Shown here: positions 7,113 through 11,719 of the stretch, piece by piece
How the letters are laid out: every line of letters begins with the position of its first letter
How positions within the stretch are numbered: the stretch's first letter is position 1
Assembly: GCA_027043685.1 (NCBI GenBank)
Contig: JALUFI010000154.1
Location: 1 to 11,719 of the forward strand
Length of the DNA: 11,719 bases
DNA from: Pyrodictiaceae archaeon
Lineage (GTDB): Archaea; Thermoproteota; Thermoprotei_A; Sulfolobales; Pyrodictiaceae
Direction of reading: 5' to 3'
Notes under the pieces: generated by a model
The model's database searches: none
What the model was told of the DNA's origin: nothing
The model's input: only the letters and a program-made list of their open reading frames with translations
Translations under genes and position numbers: made by a program

Positions 7113-7158
7113 GTTATTCTCATCACCGGTCTTTTCACCGAATCCCCTTCCCTCTCCC
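7113..7158 (+). terminator. Candidate pyrimidine-rich terminator after dnaG
   Basis: The short gap between the convergent dnaG and protease genes holds TTATTCTCATC, GGTCTTTTC (7129-7137) and CCCCTTCCCTCTCCC (7144-7158). Together these suit an archaeal intrinsic terminator for dnaG. No comparable T-rich tract was found for the minus-strand protease gene. Confidence 0.38.
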
Positions 7159-7182
7159 GGCCTGGGGCGCGGCTGGTAACCG

Positions 7183-8337
7183 TTATATGGCCAGGTTCGG
7201 CAGCAGTAACAGCAGCGTCGCAGCCGACACTACGTTCGCTAACGCCTTAGCCCGGTCGGCTCCAAGCCTCTTCTCCGATATGTATCTCACGTATTGGGCT
7301 CCATCTGTTATGAAGAGTGGTGCAGCATTTATCCCGGCAAGCCCGATGTTTAGGAGCTCCGTGTAGAGGAGCACCTCGTAGGTAGCAAAGGCGGCGCCAG
7401 GCCCAAGGGCGTCGACAAGTGTCCTGGGGACCGGGGCCAGCCTAATTCCTATCATTTCGTACTTCCTTCGCTCCGCGGCGCTGAGATGGCTGGGCGCTGC
7501 CGGCTTTACGACTGTGTAGACCATGCCCTTGGGCGTTACTATCCTTAGGACTATTGTGATGTTTGCAAGTGTGCCTCCGTTCTCTCGCCGGAGCTCGGTC
7601 ATGTACTTTATGAATGACCCCAGGTCTCTGAAGACCTTATTGTTGACGATTAGCTTCTCGGCGGCTATAGGGTGGTGTGGGAGCTGCTGGTAGGCGAAGC
7701 TGCCCTCAATAGGCGTTATAACGATGTAGTAGCCCGCTGCCGATACCTGGGCTATTATTGCAAAGAATATTAGGAAAAGTATTGTGTTTGCCAGGACGCC
7801 TGCAGACACTACACGTAGCTTTGCCCTCGTCGGCGCTGCTTCGAGTTGCTCCTCGTCGGGCTCAACGAAGGCGGCAGGTATTAGTCCCAGGAGTATCATT
7901 AGCCCCGATGACTTCACCTCTATGCCCGAGTACCTGGCGGCCAGGGCGTGCGCGGCTTCATGGAGGACTATTGCTAGCCATAGGCCGGGCAGCATGTAGA
8001 GGAAGGTATCTATGCCTATAGTGAGGCCGGGTATGATGGGTACGACTGAGGCCTGCCTCACGCCTGTTTCAATCTGCGCAATTATGCCCCTAACCATCAT
8101 GTAGTAGAATAGCAGCATGAGCACAGCTAGTGCAGCTATCCCGGTGTCGAGTAATAGGCCTACGCTACGTCTCCCCCTCAGCTTCTCGAAGCTCTTGAAG
8201 CGGAAAGGAGTCCTAACCATAACCATAAGCGGCGTTACCACTACTCTGCCGTTCTCGTCCGAGAACCTCGTTGAAAGCAGCGTAGTTACGGCGAGCCATG
8301 CGCCGAGGTAAAGCAGTAGCGCCTGGTACGCCTCCAC
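7183..8337 (-). CDS. Site-2-protease-like membrane zinc metalloprotease (M50)
   Basis: Polytopic membrane protease of 384 residues, probably cleaving substrates within the bilayer. Hydrophobic segments lie near 5-22, 61-85, 112-135, 144-158, 180-205, 312-335 and 365-383. The zinc motif HEAAH is at 126-130 (H126, E127, H130). FVEPDEEQL (157-165) is a segment typical of archaeal S2P proteins. D345 in FITDGAQ is the likely third zinc ligand, equivalent to the family's LDG motif. Residues about 206-280, between membrane segments, look like a degenerate PDZ-like insert (EGSFAYQQLP, then VNNKVFRDLGSFIKY). The GTG start is the only one available, since an in-frame TAA lies just upstream with no ATG between. 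The gene is convergent with dnaG and divergent from the nucleotidyltransferase. No substrate can be proposed from the neighbourhood. Confidence 0.9.
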   Translation of the reverse strand: MEAYQALLLYLGAWLAVTTLLSTRFSDENGRVVVTPLMVMVRTPFRFKSFEKLRGRRSVGLLLDTGIAALAVLMLLFYYMMVRGIIAQIETGVRQASVVPIIPGLTIGIDTFLYMLPGLWLAIVLHEAAHALAARYSGIEVKSSGLMILLGLIPAAFVEPDEEQLEAAPTRAKLRVVSAGVLANTILFLIFFAIIAQVSAAGYYIVITPIEGSFAYQQLPHHPIAAEKLIVNNKVFRDLGSFIKYMTELRRENGGTLANITIVLRIVTPKGMVYTVVKPAAPSHLSAAERRKYEMIGIRLAPVPRTLVDALGPGAAFATYEVLLYTELLNIGLAGINAAPLFITDGAQYVRYISEKRLGADRAKALANVVSAATLLLLLPNLAI

Positions 8338-8489
8338 CGTGCTCAGCCACGTAGGTTAGGGATTGCTGGGCCCCGAGAGTAGAGGGTTTTGAAGGGCATT
8401 GCCCCCTGTAAGCGCTCCCCCGGGCATGGAGCCCCGGTGGGGCTGCTGTATGGGCTGAGGCGGAGGCAGCTGGGGGCGGGGGGCTGTGG
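8338..8489. promoter_or_regulatory. Divergent promoter region, protease / nucleotidyltransferase
   Basis: This 152-base spacer must hold starts for both genes. GGGTTTTGAAG (about 8385-8395; CTTCAAAACCC on the minus strand) is the only AT-rich patch. On the minus strand it would give a start near 8361 and a ~23-base protease leader. For the plus strand it would leave a leader of ~75 bases, with a compact hairpin AGCCCC-GGT-GGGGCT at 8430-8444. GGAGG (8462-8466) and G-runs precede the ATG at 8490. TATA matches are weak in both directions. Confidence 0.35.
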
Positions 8490-9221
8490 ATGGTTAGGGA
8501 GAAGGTTGAGAAGCGGTACGAGGAACGCGTGGTCGTCTATGACGAGGAGCATTGGAGGCTTCTGCGTAGCCTGCGCGCCGAGGCCGAGAGGATAATGGAG
8601 GCTCTTGCACGTGCGGGGCTGCGGGCTATAGTGCATGGAAGCGTTGCCCGTGGCGACGTTCACCCGGGCAGTGATATTGACGTGTTTATTCCCTTCCCGG
8701 TGCCCTCGTACCGCGTCGAGCTGGCGCTCGAGGCTGCGGGGCTCCGTGTCTCCCATAAACTGCTTGTCCAGGCGACGCCCCGGAGCACACCCAAGGCCTA
8801 CCTTGCCCTGGACGCTGAGGAGAGGCGCGTAGTCTCCTTCCCCCTGGCTAAGCTCGGGAAGACCGAGTACGAGTTCTACTACTTCGGAGGCGCATTGGGC
8901 CTCGAGGAGCTGCGGCGCGGGACCCGGGTCCCCGGCGTAGATAAGAGGCTGATGCTGATAGAGCCCCTCCCGGAGGGCCACCGGGAGTCAAGCGTCATCG
9001 GCCGCGAGGCGGAGGTTGCGAGAATAGTTGGTGTCAGCGTCGAGACTGTTCTCGAGAGGGTGCGGGTCCTCACAAGAAGGGATGAGCATGGCAGGACGGG
9101 GGTCTTCGTGAAGGTTGAACTCGAGCCTTGGGAGAGCATTGAGGACGCTGTGCTTGAGACCGCTAGGAGGAATCCCTTGTTCAGGAGGGCGTTGAGGGAG
9201 AGGGGGTCGCCGCTTGTCTAA
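8490..9221 (+). CDS. Uncharacterised archaeal nucleotidyltransferase (Pol beta-like fold)
   Basis: A 243-residue protein with a minimal nucleotidyltransferase signature: HGSVARGDVHPGSDIDVFI at 49-67. G50-S51 sits in the nucleotide-binding turn and D62/D64 are the metal-binding acidic pair. The third acidic residue is not obvious; D108 in YLALDAEERRVV is one candidate. The rest is not the short MNT-type toxin/antitoxin architecture. There is a long conserved-looking middle (FPLAKLGKTEYEFYYFGG, 117-134; GVDKRLMLIEPLPEGH, 149-164) and an HTH-like segment (EAEVARIVGVSVETVLERVR, 173-192). I recall an archaeal family of predicted nucleotidyltransferases (COG1665) with this layout, function unknown. 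The acceptor could be RNA, protein or a small molecule. It overlaps the following radical SAM gene by 8 bases, implying coupled expression. Confidence 0.82.
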   Translation: MVREKVEKRYEERVVVYDEEHWRLLRSLRAEAERIMEALARAGLRAIVHGSVARGDVHPGSDIDVFIPFPVPSYRVELALEAAGLRVSHKLLVQATPRSTPKAYLALDAEERRVVSFPLAKLGKTEYEFYYFGGALGLEELRRGTRVPGVDKRLMLIEPLPEGHRESSVIGREAEVARIVGVSVETVLERVRVLTRRDEHGRTGVFVKVELEPWESIEDAVLETARRNPLFRRALRERGSPLV

Positions 9222-10275
9222 GCCTGCTAGGCCTGTCCGTGTGCTACCCGGCGTCTACGCGTACGCTGGTAGGCTCCCTGATGGCTGCATACACTGCATG
9301 CATGGCTCGAAGATAGTCGTGTTCGTGACAGGGCTCTGTGGGGATCGCTGCTTCTACTGCCCGGTGTCGCCGTCCAGGCTCTACCACGACGTTGCCTACG
9401 TTGACGAGGAGCCTCTGGAGGCTCTCTGGGATGTCGTCGACGAGGCGTACCGTGTCGGCGCGGATGGAGCTAGCATAACCGGTGGTGACCCGCTTGCCAG
9501 GCTTGGCAGGACGCTGCGCGTCATAAAGCTTCTCAAGGAGGTGTTCGGCGATGATTTCCATATACATCTCTACACGAGTGGCCGCTACGCGACTACGGAG
9601 GCTCTTCGCTTGCTCGAGGAGGCTGGGCTTGACGAGATAAGGCTCCATCCAACTGAGGGCTGGATGCTTGAGCGGATTGAGAGGGCTCTCCAGGTACTGC
9701 GCAGCGTCCGTGTGGGTGTTGAAGTGCCGGTGCTCCCGGACCGTGTGGAGGAGCTCAAGCAGCTTATAGAGAGACTTGACCGCATGGGTGTCGAGTTCAT
9801 TAACTTGAACGAGCTCGAGGCATCGGAGAGGAATATGAGGCAGCTAATACTGCGCGGCTACCGCGTCTCCGGCAGCAAGCCCGTTGTAGAGGGGAGCCGT
9901 GAGGCCGGAGAGGCGATTGTCAAGTGGGCGGCGGAGAGAGGGCTCCGGATCAGCGTGCACTTCTGCCCGGCAGTGTACAAGGACTCTGTACAGATGAGGC
10001 TGAGGCTCGTAAGGAAGGCAATGAGGATAAGGAAGAGCTACGAGGAGGTCACGCCGGAGGGTATGCTGCAGGTGCTTGTGACCCGGGGTCCGGGGGCCGC
10101 TAGGCTCGCCGCTGAGGGCTACGGAGAGGAGTGCGGCGGCAGCGTCTACTGCCTCTCCCCTCGCCTACGCGGCCGGGTAGCCGGCAAGCTGGTTAGGCGC
10201 TACCCTGCCCTACGCGGAGGCGCTCTCCCAGTCGAGGTTGAGGGGGTAGCGGAGGAGAGCGATTATTCCCCCTAG
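9214..10275 (+). CDS. Uncharacterised archaeal radical SAM protein
   Basis: A 353-residue radical SAM enzyme. The 4Fe-4S/SAM site is C42xxxC46xxC49 in GLCGDRCFYCP, and TGGDP (89-93) is the GGE-type SAM-contact motif. HIHLYTSG (116-123) and INLNELE (196-202) are later barrel strands. Extra cysteines stand out: C25 and C28 (GCIHCMHG) just before the cluster, C251 (HFCP), C307 (EECGG) and C313 (VYC), possibly a second metal site. It resembles the archaeal group I recall as COG2108 (related to pyruvate formate-lyase activating enzymes), whose reaction is unknown to me. The TTG at 9214 has a GAGGGAGAGGGGG tract just upstream; GTG at 9241 is an alternative. The 3' end overlaps the convergent Pelota gene by 66 bases. 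Confidence 0.87.
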   Translation: MSKPARPVRVLPGVYAYAGRLPDGCIHCMHGSKIVVFVTGLCGDRCFYCPVSPSRLYHDVAYVDEEPLEALWDVVDEAYRVGADGASITGGDPLARLGRTLRVIKLLKEVFGDDFHIHLYTSGRYATTEALRLLEEAGLDEIRLHPTEGWMLERIERALQVLRSVRVGVEVPVLPDRVEELKQLIERLDRMGVEFINLNELEASERNMRQLILRGYRVSGSKPVVEGSREAGEAIVKWAAERGLRISVHFCPAVYKDSVQMRLRLVRKAMRIRKSYEEVTPEGMLQVLVTRGPGAARLAAEGYGEECGGSVYCLSPRLRGRVAGKLVRRYPALRGGALPVEVEGVAEESDYSP

Positions 10276-11298
10276 GCCCTTGAGCTTCAGCCCCACCGGA
10301 GCCTCCATGCTGACGAAGTGTATGCGTGCTCTCGAGGCGTCTGCGAGCCTAAGCACCTCGTCAACCTGCCTACGGATCTCCGGGTCCGGGTGGTGCAGCA
10401 GCTCGTCCAGCACGAGTATCTCCTCGGCGGCGCCGGCCTCAACCGCTCTCCTAACACGGTCAAGCGTGTATGCTACGCGCTCCGGCTCCTTGACTAGGCG
10501 TTTCTCAAACTCCTCTATGATTCGCTCAGCCTCGATAGCGGCGGCCTCACGGAGAACCCTCCTCATCACTCCGCGCCGAACCTCCTCGTAGACACCGGCC
10601 TCGCCGCCCATGGACACGTCGTCGGTTACAACCCGGTAGCCCTGGCCCAGGAGCTGCCGCAGCCTCTCCGCAACCATCTCCTTCAACGAGCCGGGGCCGG
10701 CAACAACTATTATCAAGGGCCTCTCCCTTGTAGCCAGCTCAGCGGCCGTCTTAGCTATCACTGCTATAGCCTCGCGGAGCCTATCCTCCCTCCCCGGGTC
10801 ATCCTTGCCAGGGAGCCGCAGGCTCCCCGAGGCATAGATGCGAACACCCTGGCCCTGCACCAGTGCAACCGCGTAGTCATCGTAATCAACTGCTACCACG
10901 ACGGCTTTGCCGCCGGGCCCGCTCTCCTCAAGCCTCCGGAGAAGAGAGCTGCTCCACCCACCCGGCTTGACGATAGTAACCTCCTGGCCAACATCTATTG
11001 AGAGCGTATGGTACTTCCCGACGACGCCGTACTTCTCCGGCCCCTCGACGACCACACCCCTTACGCGCAGCCTCGTCGTGAAGGGCTGGAACTCCACGCT
11101 CTCGGCCCGCACAGTCAGGGTCATTGGTATACGGCTGCTCCTCCCGCTCCCCCGGTCACCGAAGTGTATCTCACGCAGAGTCCTCGCCCGGACAAGGTCC
11201 CCGGGCTGGATAATTGTCGCTAGCAGCCAGATGTCGTCACTACTCTCCGGCACAACCTTCACAACGCCGTGTTTAAGGTCCTTAGCGACAACCTTCAC
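10210..11298 (-). CDS. pelA: Archaeal Pelota (Dom34), ribosome rescue factor
   Basis: Archaeal Pelota is an eRF1-like protein that, with the GTPase aEF1A (or ABCE1 for splitting), recognises stalled ribosomes with an empty A site. The 362 residues hold three domains: an Sm-like eRF1_1-type domain (1-125, starting MKVVAKDLKHGVVKVVPES, with IIQPGDLVRARTLREI at 29-44 and EKYGVVGKYHTL at 88-99); a central domain (130-260) without the GGQ of true release factors but with VAGPGSLKE (199-207); and a C-terminal domain (265-352) ending in LGGIIALLRYPL. The GTG start at 11298 fits the usual family N-terminus. GGAG lies only 2 bases before it and AGGTGA covers the start itself, so initiation may be leaderless-like or use a short leader. 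The last residues (LDWESASA) lie in the overlap with the radical SAM gene. Confidence 0.94.
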   Translation of the reverse strand: MKVVAKDLKHGVVKVVPESSDDIWLLATIIQPGDLVRARTLREIHFGDRGSGRSSRIPMTLTVRAESVEFQPFTTRLRVRGVVVEGPEKYGVVGKYHTLSIDVGQEVTIVKPGGWSSSLLRRLEESGPGGKAVVVAVDYDDYAVALVQGQGVRIYASGSLRLPGKDDPGREDRLREAIAVIAKTAAELATRERPLIIVVAGPGSLKEMVAERLRQLLGQGYRVVTDDVSMGGEAGVYEEVRRGVMRRVLREAAAIEAERIIEEFEKRLVKEPERVAYTLDRVRRAVEAGAAEEILVLDELLHHPDPEIRRQVDEVLRLADASRARIHFVSMEAPVGLKLKGLGGIIALLRYPLNLDWESASA

Positions 11299-11347
11299 CT
11301 CTCCACAAACCCCCGATAAGGCATAGCCAGGGCTAACGAGGCACCCC

Positions 11348-11354
11348 CTTATAG
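11348..11354. promoter_or_regulatory. TATA-like element possibly shared by pelA and the GNAT gene
   Basis: CTTATAG (CTATAAG on the minus strand) is the only good TATA-like core in the 113-base divergent gap. On the minus strand it predicts a start near 11325 and a ~27-base pelA leader. On the plus strand it predicts a start near 11376 and a ~36-base leader for the ATG at 11412. No clear purine-rich BRE distinguishes one direction. A weaker CTTATC lies closer to pelA (about 11314-11319). Confidence 0.45.
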
Positions 11355-11411
11355 CAGGGATTCCCTCGTCGAGGCACCCTTCCCCCGGGGAACCCTCGGG
11401 GCCGGCAAGGC

Positions 11412-11719
11412 ATGGGCGAGGAAGGCCTGGCTATTCGCGAGGCGCGGCAAGGCGACCTAGACGCTATCGCCGCTATAGAGTATGCTTCATTCAGTAAGCC
11501 GTATCCGCCGTGGTACCTTGCATTGCTTCTCCAGATGGCTGGCCGCTACTTCCTTGTAGCGGAGCAGGGCGGCGAGGTTCTTGGCTACGCGGTCGCAGTG
11601 CCGCTGAAGACCAGGGTCTGCCACCTAGTGTCGATAGCTGTGGCCCCTCAGGCTAGGAGGAGGGGTATAGGCACAAGGCTGCTCCAGGAGCTTGAGAGGC
11701 GCTGCATAGACGGCGGCCA
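11412..11719 (+). CDS. GNAT-family N-acetyltransferase, RimI/Ard1-like, cut at the right edge
   Basis: The reading frame from the ATG at 11412 is open to the window end (102 codons seen, 3' part missing). It begins MGEEGLAIREARQGDLDAI, a typical GNAT first strand and helix. SFSKPYPPWYL (26-36) resembles the early substrate-binding loop of RimI-like enzymes. FLVAEQGGEVLGYAVA (47-62) is the core beta hairpin. VSIAVAPQARRRGIGTRLL (73-91) is the acetyl-CoA pyrophosphate-binding motif, with R82xxG85xG87 intact. The archaeal Ard1/RimI homologue in Sulfolobus acetylates protein N-termini, including that of Alba, so a protein N-acetyltransferase is the best inference. The substrate side of the fold is beyond the edge. 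The upstream Shine-Dalgarno site is poor. It is divergent from pelA. Confidence 0.85.
   Translation, partial: MGEEGLAIREARQGDLDAIAAIEYASFSKPYPPWYLALLLQMAGRYFLVAEQGGEVLGYAVAVPLKTRVCHLVSIAVAPQARRRGIGTRLLQELERRCIDGG

Noticed and set aside
8430..8444. AGCCCC-GGT-GGGGCT hairpin as a terminator or switch
   Set aside because: No T-tract follows, no competing pairing was seen, and such short GC stems are expected by chance here.
8343..8981. Minus-strand 212-codon frame opposite the nucleotidyltransferase
   Set aside because: The plus-strand frame has clear catalytic motifs; this one has none and is an open shadow of GC-rich codons.
1..11719. CRISPR array, insertion sequence, integrase, toxin-antitoxin or prophage
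   Set aside because: No regularly spaced repeats, transposase motifs or terminal inverted repeats. The nucleotidyltransferase is too long and its partner is a radical SAM enzyme rather than a HEPN protein, so a MNT/HEPN toxin-antitoxin pair does not fit.

Overview
The window looks like part of a GC-rich hyperthermophilic crenarchaeal chromosome. I would guess Desulfurococcales, perhaps Pyrodictium-like, but the genus is inference. The evidence is an archaeal-type 5S rRNA, archaeal-type PheS/PheT and TyrRS, an exosome-type archaeal DnaG, archaeal Pelota, frequent GTG/TTG starts, TATA-type promoters and very tight gene packing. I see no mobile element, CRISPR array, phage gene or integrase. This is a core information-processing neighbourhood.

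Layout. Bases 1-120 are a 5S rRNA missing only a few 5' bases. A ~200-base spacer follows, then a UPF0173-type metallo-beta-lactamase-fold hydrolase (324-1019). After a clear TATA box come pheS and pheT, which overlap by 20 bases, and then tyrS after a 217-base GC-rich spacer. The two tRNA synthetases for aromatic, structurally similar amino acids therefore sit next to each other. A second GC-rich, hairpin-rich spacer of 222 bases leads to dnaG (TTG start). dnaG converges on a minus-strand site-2-protease-like membrane metalloprotease (7183-8337). Divergent from the protease are two uncharacterised genes that overlap by 8 bases: a nucleotidyltransferase (8490-9221) and a radical SAM enzyme (9214-10275). 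The radical SAM gene converges on the minus-strand Pelota gene, and the two reading frames overlap by 66 bases. Pelota is divergent from a RimI-like GNAT acetyltransferase that runs off the right edge; one TATA-like element could serve both.

How the genes relate. Most products act in translation or RNA quality control: 5S rRNA, PheRS, TyrRS, DnaG (an exosome subunit with a TOPRIM domain), Pelota (no-go decay and ribosome rescue) and a probable protein N-acetyltransferase. The best candidate for undescribed biology is the nucleotidyltransferase/radical SAM pair. It is apparently translationally coupled, both members have intact catalytic motifs, and neither has a function I can name. The spacers on either side of tyrS contain mutually exclusive complementary segments that could be regulatory RNA, but at this GC content chance is a serious alternative.
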